Source of the DNA: Caprella mutica | Taxonomy: Eukaryota > Arthropoda > Malacostraca > Amphipoda > Caprellidae | Length of the DNA: 64,000 nucleotides | NCBI GenBank assembly: GCA_947561585.1 | Contig: CANNZV010002558.1 | Span: 1-64,000, forward strand | Direction: 5' to 3' | In this document: positions 1 to 13,365 of the stretch, piece by piece | Layout: the number at the start of each line of letters is the position of its first letter | How positions within the stretch are numbered: position 1 is the stretch's first letter | The notes under the pieces: generated by a model | What the model saw: the letters and a program-made list of their open reading frames with translations, nothing else | Told to the model about the DNA's origin: nothing | The model's database searches: none | Program-made: the position numbers and the translations under genes

Positions 1-3000
1 GTAGTATGTTTTTTGCTGTAGATAGATTCTTTGTTGTAGATAGATCGTTTGCTGTAGATAGATCCTTTGTAGTAGATAGATCCTTTACTGTAGATATATC
101 CCTTATTGTAGATAGATCCTTTGCTGTAGATAGATCCTTTCCTGCAGATAGATCCTTTCCTGTAGATAGATCATTTGTTGTAGATAGATCCTTTGCTGTA
201 AATGAATCCTTTGGCTGTATAGAGTTCCATTACTGTAGATATATCCTTTGCTATAGATTGATCATTTGCTGTAGATAGATCTTTTGCTGTAGATAGATCC
301 TTTGTTGTGAATAGAGCACATATTGTAGAAAGATCCTTTGCTGTAGATAGATCCTATTCTGTAGAAAGATCCTTTGCTGAAGATAGATCCTTTGCTGTAG
401 ATGGATCCTTTGCTGTAGATAAATCCTTTGCTGTAGATAGATCCTTTGCTGTAGATAGATACTTTCCTGTAGATAGATCCTTTCCTGTAGATAGATCCTT
501 TGCAGAATATAGAACTTTTGCTGTTAATAGATCTTTTGCTGTAGATAGATCCTTTGCTGTTGATAGATCCTTAACTGTAGATGGATCATTTGCTGTATAT
601 AGTTCATTTACTGTAGATAGATCCTTCGCTGTAGATAGATCCTCTGCTGTTTATAGATTCTTTTCTGAACATATATTCTTTGCTGTAGATAGATTCTTTG
701 TTGTAGATAGATCCTTTACTGTCGATAGATCCTTTGCTGTAGATAGATCTTTTGCTGTAGATAGATGCTTTGCTGTAGATAGATCCCTTACTGCAGATAG
801 ATTACTTTGCTATAGATAGATCCTTTGCTGTAGATTGATCCTTTGCTGTATAAATTTTCTCTGCTGTAATTAGATCCTTTGTTGTACATAGATCATTGGC
901 TTTAGATAGATCCTTCGCTGAAGATAAATCCTTTTCTGTAGAAAGATCCGTTTCTGTTGATAGATCCATTATTGTTGATAAAACCTTTGCTGTTGATAGA
1001 TCCCATACTGTAAATAGATCCTTTGCTGTTGACAGATCTTTCGCTGTAAAAAGATCCTTTGGTGTAGATAGATTCTTTGCTGTAGATAGATCCCTTTCTG
1101 TAGATAGATCACTCTGCTGTAGATAGATCATTTGCTGTAGATAGATCCTTTAATATAGAAAGATCTTCTGTTGTAGAAAGATCTTTTGCTGTAAATAGAT
1201 CATTTGCTGGATATAGATCCTTTGCTGTTGACAGATTCTGCACTGTAGAAAGATCCTTCGGTGAAAATAGATTCTTTGCTGTAGATAGATCCTTTGCTGT
1301 AGATAGATCCTTTGCTGTATAAAGTTCCTCTGCTGTAAATAGATCCTTTGTTGTAGATAGATCATTGGCTTTAGATAGATCCTTTGCTGTAGATAGATCC
1401 TTTGCTGTAGATAGATCCTTAACTGTAGATAGATCCTTTGCTGTAGATCGATCCTTCGCTGTAAATAGATCCTTTGCTGTAGATTGATCCTTCGCTGCAA
1501 AAAGATCCCTTACTGTAGATAAATCCTCTGCTGTAGATAGATCCTATGCTGTAGATAGATCCTTTGCTGTAGATAGATCCTTTGCTATAGATTGAACCTT
1601 CGCTGTAAATAGATCCTTTACTGTAGATAGGTCATTTGCTGTAGATAGATCCTTTGCTGTAGATAGATCTTTTGCTGAAGATAGATCCTTTGCTGTAGTA
1701 GATCCTCTGCTGTAGAAAGATTCTACGCTATAAATAGATCCTTTGCTGTAGATAGATCCTTTGTGGTAGGTAGATCCTTTGCTGTAAATGGATCCTCTGG
1801 CTGTATAGAGTTCCTTTACTGTAGATATATTCTTTGCTATAGATTGATCATTTTCTGTAGATAGATCCTTTGCTGTAGATAGTTCCTATTCTGTAGAAAG
1901 ATCCTTTGCTGAAGATAGATCCTTTGCTGTAGATGGATCCTTTGCTGTAGATAAATCCTTTGCTGAAGATAGATCCTTTGCTGTAGATAGATACTTTCCT
2001 GTAGATAGATCCTTTGCTGTAGATAGATCCTTTTCAGAATATAGAACTTTTGCTGTTACTATATCTTTTGAGGTATATAGATCCTTTGCTATTGATAGAT
2101 CCTTGACTGTAGATAGATCATTTGCTGTAGATGGATCCTTTGATGTAGATAGATCCTTTTCTGTCGATAGATCCCTTGCTGTAGATAGATCCTTTGAAGT
2201 AGATAGATACTTTGCTGTAGATAGATCCTTTGCTGAGGATAGAGCCTTTACTGTAGATATATTTTTTGCTGTAGATAGATTCTTTGTTGTAGATAGATCG
2301 TTTGCTGTCGAAAGATCCTTTGTAGTAAATAGCTCCTTTACTGTAGATATATCCCTTATTGTAGATAGATCCTTTGCTGTAGATAGATCCTTTCCTGTAG
2401 ATAGATCCTTTCTGTAGATAGATCCTTCGCTGTAGATATAACTTTTGCTGTAAATAGATCTTTTGCTGTAGATAGATCCTTTGCTGTTTATAGAACCTTT
2501 CCTGTAGATTTATCCTTTGCTGTATATAGCTACTTTACTGTAGATAGATCCTTTGCTGTGGACAGATCCTTTGCAGTAAATAGATCCTTTACTGTAGATA
2601 GATCCTTTGCTGTTGATAGATCCTTAACTGTAGATTAATCTTTTGCTGTAGATAGATCCTTTGCAGTAGATAAATCCTTGACTGTAGATAGATCCTTTGC
2701 TGTAGATAGATCCTTTGCTGTAGATAGATCGTTTGCTGTAGATCGATCCTTCGCTGTAAATAGATCCTTTGCTGTAGATTGATCCTTCGCTGCAAAAAGA
2801 TCCCTTACTGTAGATGGATCCTTTGCTGTAGATTGATCCTATGCTGTAGATAGATCCTTTGCTGTAGATAGATCCTTTTCTGTAGATTGATCCTTCGCTG
2901 TAAGTAGATCCCTTACTGTATATAGGTCTTTTGCTGTAGATAGATCCTTAACTGTAGATAGATCCTCTGCTGAAGATAGATCCTTTGCTGTATTAGATCC

Positions 3001-3340
3001 TTTGCTGTAGATCCTATTCTCCGCTATGAATAGATCCTTTGCTGTAGATAGATCATTTTTTGTAGATAGATCCTTTGCTGTAAATGAATCCTTTGGCTCT
3101 ATAGAGTTCCATTACTGTAGATATATCCTTTGCTATATATTGATCATTTGCTGTAGATAGATCTTTTGCTGTAGATAGATCCTTTGCTGTAGATAGATCC
3201 TTTGCTTAAGATAGATCCTTAACTGTAGATTGATCCTTTGCTGTAGATAGATCCTTTGCTGTAGATAGATCCTTTGCTGTAGATAGATCCTTTGCTGTAT
3301 ATCGATTCTTCGCTGTAAATAGATCCTTTGCTGTAGATTA
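1..3340 (+). repeat. Left satellite block, partly reused at 13.4-16.4 kb
   Basis: This is diverged 18-bp units with no gene. Bases 1-18 match the stretch near 2,253-2,270 with small changes, so the window opens inside the array. A GAGCACATATTG marker sits at 314. The portion near 1,150-1,500 recurs at 13,984-14,334 (offset 12,834) and 22,102-22,452. The portion from about 2,297 recurs from 14,411 (offset 12,114-12,115), sharing the rare variant AAATAGCTCC near 2,325 and 14,440. The change in offset means about 720 bp present here is absent from the second copy. The boundaries are my estimates from shared rare variants. Confidence 0.85.
314..327 (+). repeat. GAGCACATATTGTA marker unit (first of 21)
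   Basis: This distinctive unit starts at 314; 7,061; 12,048; 19,499; 21,230; 25,678; 30,326; 33,433; 36,539; 42,348; 48,807; 50,118; 51,445; 53,026; 56,329; 56,527; 58,109 (as GAGCAAAT); 60,390; 61,717; 63,693 and 63,891. Copies up to 36.5 kb are preceded by TTGTGAA; copies from 42.3 kb onward by CTGTAAA. The switch divides the array into two lineages. Confidence 0.9.
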
Positions 3341-4227
3341 ATCCTTCGCTGCAAAAAGATCCCTTACTGTAGATAGATCCTTTGCTGTAGATAGATCCTA
3401 TGCTGTAGATAAATCCTTTGCTGTAGATAGATCCTTTGCTGTAGTTTGATCCTTCGCTGTAAATAGATCCCTTACTGTAGATAGGTCCTTTGCTGTAGAT
3501 AGATCCTTTGCTCTAGATAGATCCTTTGCTGAAAATAGATCCTTTTCTGTAGTTGATCCTTTTTCTGTATAAAGATTCTCCACTATGAATAGATCCATTG
3601 CTGTGGATAGATCCTTTGTTGTAGATAGAGCCTTTGCTGTAAATGGATCCTTTGGCTGTATAGAGTTCCTTTACTGTAGATATATCCTTTGCTATAGATT
3701 GATCATTTGCTGTAGATAGATCCTTAGCTGTAGATAGATCCTTTGCTGTAAATAGATCACATATTGTAGATAGATCCTTTGCTGTAGATAGATCCTATTC
3801 TGTAGAAAGATCCTTTGCTGAAGATAGATCCTTTGCTGTAGAAAGATTCTCCGCTATAAATAGATCCACTGCTGTGGATAGATACTTTGTTGTAGATAGA
3901 TCCTTTGCTGTAAATGGATCCTTTGGCTGTATAGAGTTCCTTTACTGTAGATATATCATTTGCTATAGATTCATCATTAGCTGTAGATAGATCCTTAGCT
4001 GTAGATAGATCCTTTGCTGTAAATAGATCACATAATGTAGATAGATCCTTTGCTGCAGATAGATCCTATTCTGTAGAAAGATCCTTTGCTGAAGATAGAT
4101 CCTTCGCTGTAGATTGATCCATTGCTGTAGATAGATCCTTTAATGTAGATAGATCCTTTGCTGTAGATAGATCTTTTGTAGTAGATAGATCATTTATCGT
4201 AGATTGATCCTTTGCTGTAAATAGATC

Positions 4228-4267
4228 TAAGATCCTTTGCTATTAATAAATGAAAAATCCTTTCCCG
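4228..4267 (+). repeat. Type-a AT-rich insert (first of 15)
   Basis: This is a 40-bp off-period element, TAAGATCC through AATAAATGAAAAATCC to TTTCCCG, in which two successive units each carry about 7 extra bases. Copies start at 4,228; 6,005; 9,211; 10,992; 16,468; 16,572; 18,335; 24,532; 41,185; 47,554; 49,045; 50,356; 53,264; 59,461 and 60,628. All contain AATAAA except the 41,185 form, which still has AATAAA but reads AAATTAAAAA after it. Most read TATAAATAAATG; those at 4,228, 9,211, 16,468 and 16,572 read TATTAATAAATG. They are absent between 24.6 and 41.1 kb. I treat them as HOR markers; a function is not shown. Confidence 0.92.
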
Positions 4268-4790
4268 TAGATAGATCCTTTGCTGTAAAGATATCCTTTG
4301 CTGTAGGAAGATCCTCTGCTGTAGAAAGATCTTCTGCTGTAAATAGATCTTTTGCAGTAGAAAGATCCTTTATTGTTGACAGATCTTTCGCTGTAGAAAG
4401 ATCCATTGGTAAAGATAGATTATTTGCTGTAGATAGATCCCTTACTGTAGATAGATCACTTTGCTGTAGATAGATCATTTGCTGTAGATCGATCCTTTAA
4501 TGTAGAAAGATACTTTGTTGTAAAAAGATCTTTTGCTGTAAATAAATCATTTGCTGTAGATAGATCATTTGCTGTTGACAGATCCCGCACTGTAGAAATA
4601 TCCTTTGGTGTAGATAGATTCTTTGCTGTAGATAGATCCCTTACTGCAGATAGATTACTTTGCTGTAGATAGATCTTTTGCTGTAGATTGATCCTTTGCT
4701 GTATAAAGTTCCTCTGCTGTAATTAGATCCTTTGTTGTAGATAGATCATTGGCATTAGATAGATCCTTTGCTGTAGATAGATCCTTTGCT

Positions 4791-5114
4791 TAAGATAGAT
4801 CCTTAACTGTATATTGATACTTTGCTGTAGATAGATCCTTTGCAGTAGATAAATCCTTGACTGTAGATAGATCCTTTGCTGTAGATAGATCCTTTGCTGT
4901 AGATAGATCCTTTGCTGTAGATAGATCCTTTGCTGTAGATAGATCCTTTGCTTAAGATAGATCCTTAACTATAGATTGATCCTTTGCTGTAGATAGATCC
5001 TTTGCAGTAGATAAATCCTTGATTGTAGATAGATCCTTTGCTGTAGATAGATCCTTTGCTGTAGATAGATCCTTTGCTGTATATCGATTCTTCGCTGTAA
5101 ATAGATCCTTTGCT
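4791..5114 (+). repeat. 162-bp (9-unit) local tandem pair inside U1
   Basis: Two stretches beginning TAAGATAGATCCTTAACT, at 4,791 and 4,953, are 162 bp apart, exactly nine units. The second has ACTATAGATTGAT where the first has ACTGTATATTGAT. The same pair is present in U2 (9,774 and 9,936) and can be seen again in U3 near 17,133-17,300. The event therefore predates the 5-kb amplification and was carried along with it. Confidence 0.8.
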
Positions 5115-8100
5115 GTAGATTAATCCTTCGCTGCAAAAAGATCCCTTACTGTAGATAGATCCTTTGCTGTAGATAGATCCTATGCTGTAGATAAATCCTT
5201 TGCTGTAGATAGATCCTTTGCTGTAGTTTGATCCTTCGCTGTAAATAGATCCCTTACTGTAGATAGGTCCTTTGCTGTAGATAGATCCTTTGCTCTAGAT
5301 AGATCCTTTGCTGAAAATAGATCCTTTTCTGTAGTTGATCCTTTGCTGTAGAAAGATTCTCCACTATGAATAGATCCATTGCTGTGGATAGATCCTTTGT
5401 TGTAGATAGAGCCTTTGCTGTAAATGGATCCTTTGGCTGTATAGAGTTCCTTTACTGTAGATATATCCTTTGCTATAGATTGATCATTTGCTGTAGATAG
5501 ATCCTTAGCTGTAGATAGATCCTTTGCTGTAAATAGATCACATATTGTAGATAGATCCTTTGCTGTAGATAGATCCTATTCTGTAGAAAGATCCTATGCT
5601 GAAGATAGATCCTTTGCTGTAGAAAGATTCTCCGCTATAAATAGATCCACTGCTGTGGATAGATACTTTGTTGTAGATAGATCCTTTGCTGTAAATGGAT
5701 CCTTTGGCTGTATAGAGTTCCTTTACTGTAGATATATCATTTGCTATAGATTCTTAGCTGTAGATAGATTCTTAGCTGTAGATAGATCCTTTGCTGTAAA
5801 TAGATCACATAATGTAGATAGATCCTTTGCTGTAGATAGATCCTATTCTGTAGGAAGATCCTTTGCTGAAGATAGATCCTTCGCTGTAGATTGATCCATT
5901 GCTGTAGATAGATCCTTTAATGTAGATAGATCCTTTGCTGTAGATAGATCTTTTGTAGTAGATAGATCATTTATCGTAGATTGATCCTTTGTTGTAAATA
6001 GATCTAAGATCCTTTGCTATAAATAAATGAAAAATCCTTTCCCGTAGATAGATCCTTTGCTGTAAAGAAATCCTTTTCTGTAGGAAGATCCTCTGCTGTA
6101 GAAAGATCTTCTGCTGTAAATAGATCTTTTGCAGTAGAAAGATCCTTTATTGTTGACAGATCTCTCGCTGTAGAAAGATCCTTTGGTAAAGATAGATTCT
6201 TTGCTGTAGATAGATCCCTTACTGTAGATAGATCACTTTGCTGTAGATAGATCATTTGCTGTAGAGAGATCCTTTAATGTAGAAAGATCCTTTGTTGTAA
6301 AAAGATCTTTTGCTGTAAATAGATCATTTGCTGTAGATAGATCATTTGCTGTTGACAGATCCCGCACTGTAGAAATATCCTTTGGTGTAGATAGATTCTT
6401 TGCTGTAGATAGATCTCTTACTGCAGATAGATTACTTTGCTGTAGAAAGATCCTTTGCTGTAGATTGATCCTTTGCTGTATAAAGTTCCTCTGCTGTAAT
6501 TAGATCCTTTGTTGTAGATAGATCATTGGCATTAGATAGATCCTTTGCTGTAGATAGATCCTTTGCTTAAGATAGATCCTTAACTGTATATTGATACTTT
6601 GCTGTAGATAGATCCTTTGCAGTAGATAAATCCTTGACTGTAGATTGATCCTTCGCTGCAAAAATATCCCTTACTGTAGATAGATCCTTTGCTGTAGATA
6701 GATCCTATGCTCAAGATAGATCCTTTGCTGTAGATAGATCCTTTGCTGTAGATTGATCCTTCGCTGTAAATAGATCCCTTACTGTATATATGTCCTTTGC
6801 TGTAGATAGATCCTTAGCTGTAGATAAATCCTTTGCTGAAAATTTATCCTTTGTTGTAGTAGATCCTTTGCTGTAGAAAGATTCTCCGCTATAGATAGAT
6901 CCTTTGCTGTAGATAGATCATTTGTTGTAGATAGATCCTTTGCTGTAAATGAATCCTTTGGCTGTATAGAGTTCCATTACTGTAGATATATCCTTTGCTA
7001 TAGATTGATCATTTGCTGTAGATAGATCTTTTGCTGTAGATAGATTCTTTGTTGTGAATAGAGCACATATTGTAGAAAGATCCTTTGCTGTAGAGAGATT
7101 CTATTCTGTAGAAAGATCCTTTGCTGTAGATAAATCCTTTGCTGTAGATAGATCCTTTGCTGTAGATAGATACTTTCCTGTAGATAGATCCTTTCCTGTA
7201 GATAGATCCTTTGCAGAATATAGAACTTTTGCTGTTAATAGATCTTTTGCTGTAGATAGATCCTTTGCTGTTGATAGATCCTTAACTGTAGATGGATCAT
7301 TTGCTGTATATAGTTCATTTACTGTAGATAGATCCTTCGCTGTAGATAGATCCTCTGCTGCTTATAGATTCTTTTCTGAACATATATTCTTTGCTGTAGA
7401 TAGATTCTTTGTTGTAGTTAGATCCTTTACTGTCGATAGATCCTTTGCTGTAGATAGATCTTTAGCTGTAGATAGATGCTTTGCTGTAGATAGATCCCTT
7501 ACTGCAGATAGATTACTTTGCTGTAGATAGATCCTTTGCTGTAGATTGATCCTTTGCTGTATAAAGTTTCTCTGCTGTAATTAAATCCTTTGTTGTACAT
7601 AGATCATTGGCTTTAGATAGATCCTTCGCTGTAGATAAATCCTTTTCTGTAGGTAGATCCTTTTCTGTTGATAGATCCATTACTGTTGATAAAACCTTTG
7701 CTGTTGATAGATCCCATACTGTAAATAGATCCTTTGCTGTAGAGAGATACTTTGCTGTAGAAAGATCCTCTGCTGTAGAAAGATCTTCTGCTGTAAATAG
7801 ATTCTTTGAAATAGAAAGATCCTTTGCTGTTGACAGATCTTTCGCTGTAGAAAGATCCTTTGGTGTGGATAGATTCTTTGCTGTAGATAGATCCCTTTCT
7901 GTAGACAGATCACTCTGCTGTAGATAGATCATTTGCTGTTGACAGATCCCGCACTGTAGAAATATCCTTTGGTGTAGATAGATTCTTTGCTGTAGATAGA
8001 TCCCTTACTGCAGATAGATTACTTTGCTGTAGATAGATCCTTTGCAGTAGATTGATCCTTTGCTGTATAAAGTTCCTCTGCTGTAATTAGATCCTTTGTT

Positions 8101-8324
8101 GTAGATAGATCATTGGCATTAGATAGATCCTTTGCTGTAGATAGATCCTTTGCTTAAGATAGATCCTTAACTGTATATTGATACTTTGCTGTAGATAGAT
8201 CCTTTGCAGTAGATAAATCCTTGACTGTAGATAGAACCTTTGCTGTAGATAGATCCTTTGCTGTAGATAGATCCTTTGCTGTAGATCGATCCTTCGCTGT
8301 AAATAGATGATTTGCTGTAGATTG

Positions 8325-11300
8325 ATCCTTCGCTGCAAAAAGATCCCTTACTGTAGATAGATCCTTAGCTGTAGATAGATCCTATGCTGTAGATAAATCC
8401 TTTGCTGTAGATAGATCCTTTGCTGTAGTTTGATCCTTCGCTGTAAATAGATCCCTTACTGTAGATAGGTCCTTTGCTGTAGATAGATCCTTTGCTCTAG
8501 ATAGATCCTTTGCTGAAAATAGATCCTTTTCTGTAGTTGATCCTTTGCTGTATGAAGATTCTCCACTATGAATAGATCCATTGCTCTGGATAGATCCTTT
8601 TTTGTAGATAGAGCCTTTGCTGTAAATGGATCCTTTGGCTGTATAGAGTTCCTTTACTGTAGATATATCCTTTGCTATTGATTGATCATTTGCTGTAGAT
8701 AGATCCTTAGCTGTAGATAGATCCTTTGCTGTTAATAGATCACATATTGTAGATAGATCCTTTGCTGTAGATAGATCCTATTCTGTAGAAAGATCCTTTG
8801 CTGAAGATAGATCCTTTGCTGTAGAAAGATTCTCCGCTATAAATAGATCCACTGCTGTGGATAGATACTTTGTTGTAGATAGATCCTTTGCTGTAAATGG
8901 ATCCTTTGGCTGTATAGAGTTCCTTTACTGTAGATATATCATTTGCTATAGATTCATCATTAGCTGTAGATAGATCCTTAGCTGTAGATAGATCCTTTGC
9001 TGTTAATAGATCACATAATGTAGATAGATCCTTTGCTGCAGATAGATCCTATTCTGTAGAAAGATCCTTTGCTGAAGATAGATCCTTCGCTGTAGATTGA
9101 TCCATTGCTGTAGATAGATCCTTTAATGTAGATAGATCCTTTGCTGTAGATAGATCTTTTGTAGTAGATAGATCATTTATCGTAGATTGATCCTTTGCTG
9201 TAAATAGATCTAAGATCCTTTGCTATTAATAAATGAAAAATCCTTTCCCGTAGATAGATCCTTTGCTGTAAAGATATCCTTTGCTGTAGGAAGATCCTCT
9301 GCTGTAGAAAGATCTTCTGCTGTAAATAGATCTTTTGCAGTAGAAAGATTCTTTATTGTTGACAGATCTTTCGCTGTAGAAAGATCCTTTGGTAAAGATA
9401 GATTCTTTGCTGTAGATAGATCCCTTACTGTAGATAGATCACTTTGCTGTAGATAGATCATTTGCTGTAGATCGATCCTTTAATGTAGAAAGATCCTTTG
9501 TTGTAAAAAGATCTTTTGCTGTAAATAAATCATTTGCTGTAGATAGATCATTTGCTGTTGACAGATCCCGCACTGTAGAAATATCCTTTGGTGTAGATAG
9601 ATTCTTTGCTGTAGATAGATCCCTTACTGCAGATAGATTACTTTGCTGTAGATAGATCTTTTGCTGTAGATTGATCCTTTGCTGTATAAAGTTCCTCTGC
9701 TGTAATTAGATCCTTTGTTGTAGATAGATCATTGGCATTATATAGATCCTTTGCTGTAGATAGATCCTTTGCTTAAGATAGATCCTTAAATGTATATTGA
9801 TACTTTGCTGTAGATAGATCCTTTGCAGTAGATAAATCCTTGACTGTAGATAGATCCTTTGCTGTAGATAGATCCTTTGCTGTAGATAGATCCTTTGCTG
9901 TAGATAGATCCTTTGCTGTAAATAGATCCTTTGCTTAAGATAGATCCTTAACTATAGATTGATCCTTTGCTGTAGATAGATCCTTTGCAGTAGATAAATC
10001 CTTGATTGTAGATAGATCCTTTGCTGTAGATAGATCCTTTGCTGTAGATAGATCCTTTGCTGTATATCGATTCTTCGCTGTAAATAGATCCTTTGCTGTA
10101 GATTAATCCTTCGCTGCAAAAAGATCCCTTACTGTAGATAGATCCTTTGCTGTAGATAGATCCTATGCTGTAGATAAATTTTTTGCTGTAGATAGATCCT
10201 TTGCTGTAGTTTGATCCTTCGTTGTAAATAGATCCCTTACTGTAGATAGGTCCTTTGCTGTAGATAGATCCTTTGCTCTAGATAGATCCTTTGCTGAAAA
10301 TAGATCCTTTTCTGTAGTTGATCCTTTGCTGTAGAAAGATTCTCCACTATGAATAGATCCATTGCTGTGGATAGATCCTTTGTTGTTGATAGAGCCTTTG
10401 CTGTAAATGGATCCTTTGGCTGTATAGAGTTCCTTTACTGTAGATATATCCTTTGCTATAGATTGATCATTTGCTGTAGATAGATCCTTAGCTGTAGATA
10501 GATCCTTTGCTGTAAATAGATCACATATTGTAGATAGATCCTTTGCTGTAGATAGATCCTATTCTGTAGAAAGATCCTTTGCTGAAGATAGATCCTTTGC
10601 TGTAGAAAGATTCTCCGCTATAAATAGATCCACTGCTGTGGATAGATACTTTGTTGTAGATAGATCCTTTGCTGTAAATGGATCCTTTGGCTGTATAGAG
10701 TTCCTTTACTGTAGATATATCATTTGCTATAGATTCATCATTAGCTGTAGATAGATTCTTAGCTGTAGATAGATCCTTTGCTGTAAATAGATCACATAAT
10801 GTAGATAGATCCTTTGCTGTAGATAGATCCTATTCTGAAGGAAGATCCTTTGCTGAAGATAGATCCTTCGCTGTAGATTGATCCATTGCTGTAGATAGAT
10901 CCTTTAATGTAGATAGATCCTTTGCTGTAGATAGATCTTTTGTAGTAGATAGATCATTTATCGTAGATTGATCCTTTGTTGTAAATAGATCTAAGATCCT
11001 TTGCTATAAATAAATGAAAAATCCTTTCCCGTAGATAGATCCACTGCTGTAAAGAAATCCTTTTCTGTAGGAAGATCCTCTGCTGTAGAAAGATCTTCTA
11101 CTGTAAATAGATCTTTTGCAGTAGAAAGATCCTTTATTGTTGACAGATCTCTCGCTGTAGAAAGATCCTTTGGTAAAGATAGATTCTTTGCTGTAGATAG
11201 ATCCCTTACTGTAGATAGATCACTTTGCTGTAGATAGATCATTTGCTGTAGATAGATCCTTTAATGTAGAAAGATCCTTTGTTGTAAAAAGATCTTTTGC

Positions 11301-13365
11301 TGTAAATAGATCATTTGCTGTAGATAGATCATTTGCTGTTGACAGATCCCGCACTGTAGAAATATCCTTTGGTGTAGATAGATTCTTTGCTGTAGATAGA
11401 TCTCTTACTGCAGATAGATTACTTTGCTGTAGAAAGATCCTTTGCTGTAGATTGATCCTTTGCTGTATAAAGTTCCTCTGCTGTAATTAGATCCTTTGCT
11501 GTAGATAGATCCTTTGCAGTAGATAAATCCTTGACTGTAGATAGATCCTTTGCTGTAGATAGATCCTTTGCTGTAGATAGATACTTTGCTGTAGATCGAT
11601 CCTTCGCTGTAAATAGATCCATTGCTGTAGATTGATCCTTCGCTGCAAAAATATCCCTCACTGTAGATAGATCCTTTGCTGTAGATAGATCCTATGCTCA
11701 AGATAGATCCTTTGCTGTAGATAGATCCTTTGCTGTAGATTGATCCTTCGCTGTAAATAGATCCCTTACTGTATATATGTCCTTTGCTGTAGATAGATCC
11801 TTAGCTGTAGATAAATCCTTTGCTGAAAATTTATCCTTTGTTGTAGTAGATCCTTTGCTGTAGAAAGATTCTCCGCTATAGATAGATCCTTTGCTGTAGA
11901 TAGATCATTTGTTGTAGATAGATCCTTTGCTGTAAATGAATCCTTTGGCTGTATAGAGTTCCATTACTGTAGATATATCCTTTGCTATAGATTGATCATT
12001 TGCTGTAGATAGATCTTTTGCTGTAGATAGATTCTTTGTTGTGAATAGAGCACATATTGTAGAAAGATCCTTTGCTGTAGATAGATCCTATTCTGTAGAA
12101 AGATCCTTTGCTGAAGATAGATCCTTTGCTGTAGATGGATCCTTTGCTGTAGATAAATCCTTTGCTGTAGATAGATCCTTTGCTGTAGATAGATACTTTC
12201 CTGTAGATAGATCCTTTCCTGTAGATAGATCCTTTGCAGAATATAGAACTTTTGCTGTTAATAGATCTTTTGCTTTAGATAGATCCTTTGCTGTTGATAG
12301 ATCCTTAACTGTAGATGGATCATTTGCTGTATATAGTTCATTTACTGTAGATAGATCCTTCGCTGTAGATAGATCCTCTGCTGTTTATAGATTCTTTTCT
12401 GAACTTATATTCTTTGCTGCAGATAGATTCTTTGTTGTAGATAGATCCTTTACTGTCGATAGATCCTTTGCTGTAGATAGATCTTTTGCTGTAGATAGAT
12501 GCTTTGCTGTAGATAGATCCCTTACTGCAGATAGATTACTTTGCTGTAGATAGATCCTTTGCTGTAGATTGATCCTTTGCTGTATAAAGTTTCTCTGCTG
12601 TAATTAAATCCTTTGTTGTACATAGATCATTGGCTTTAGATAGATCCTTCGCTGTAGATAAATCCTTTTCTGTAGGTAGATCCTTTTCTGTTGATAGATC
12701 CATTACTGTTGATAAAACCTTTGCTGTTGATAGATCCCATACTGTAAATAGATCCTTTGCTGTAGAGAGATACTTTGCTGTAGAAAGATCCTCTGCTGTA
12801 GAAAGATCTTCTGCTGTAAATAGATTCTTTGAAATAGAAAGATCCTTTGCTGTTGACAGATCTTTCGCTGTAGAAAGATCCTTTGGTGTGGATAGATTCT
12901 TTGCTGTAGATAGATCCCTTTCTGTAGACAGATCACTCTGCTGTAGATAGATCATTTGCTGTTGACAGATCTCGCACTGTAGAAATATCCTTTGGTGTAG
13001 ATAGATTCTTTGCTGTAGATAGATCCCTTACTGCAGATAGATTACTTTGCTGTAGATAGATCCTTTGCAGTAGATTGGTCCTTTGCTGTATAAAGTTCCT
13101 CTGCTGTAATTAGATCCTTTGTTGTAGATAGATCATTGGCATTAGATAGATCCTTTGCTGTAGATAGATCCTTTGCTTAAGATAGATCCTTAACTGTATA
13201 TTGATACTTTGCTGTTGATAGATCCTTTGCAGTAGATAAATCCTTGACTGTAGATAGATCCTTTGCTGTAGATAGATCCTTTGCTGTAGATAGATCCTTT
13301 GCTGTAGATAGATCCTTTGCTGTAGATCGATCCTTCGCTGTAAATAGATCCATTGCTGTAGATTG
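8325..13365 (+). repeat. 5-kb higher-order repeat, copy U2
   Basis: This is the second copy, directly adjoining U1 and 5,041 bp long. Type-a inserts lie at 9,211-9,250 and 10,992-11,031, and the GAGCACATATTG marker at 12,048. The order of variants follows U1 nearly unit for unit, including shared odd units such as GGTAGATCC near 12,676 (7,653 in U1). The most similar parts are 7,513-7,932 and 12,536-12,955, where I saw no difference in the stretches compared. Direct adjacency of U1 and U2 indicates a true tandem duplication of the 5-kb unit. Confidence 0.88.

Larger units (their letters stand above)
3341..8324 (+). repeat. 5-kb higher-order repeat, copy U1
   Basis: This is the first of three related blocks, 4,984 bp long, counted from the phase-marking stretch ATCCTTCGCTGCAAAAAG. 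It contains two sub-blocks about 1,777 bp apart, each ending in a type-a AT-rich insert (4,228-4,267 and 6,005-6,044). A GAGCACATATTG marker follows at 7,061, then a long unit series at 7,513-7,932. Markers recur in U2 at offsets 4,983-5,023, and the 7,513-7,932 series is the same in U2 at 12,536-12,955. U1 lacks 36 bp (two units) present in the U2 marker block near 12,100, so the offset steps from 4,987 to 5,023. It holds nothing but satellite. Confidence 0.88.

Noticed and set aside
4228..4267. AT-rich inserts as mobile elements or real promoters/terminators
   Set aside because: They are about 40 bp, have no terminal repeats or target duplications that I can see, and the TATA-like and AATAAA motifs are short enough to arise by chance in AT-rich sequence. 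They are listed as repeats and raised only as a hypothesis.
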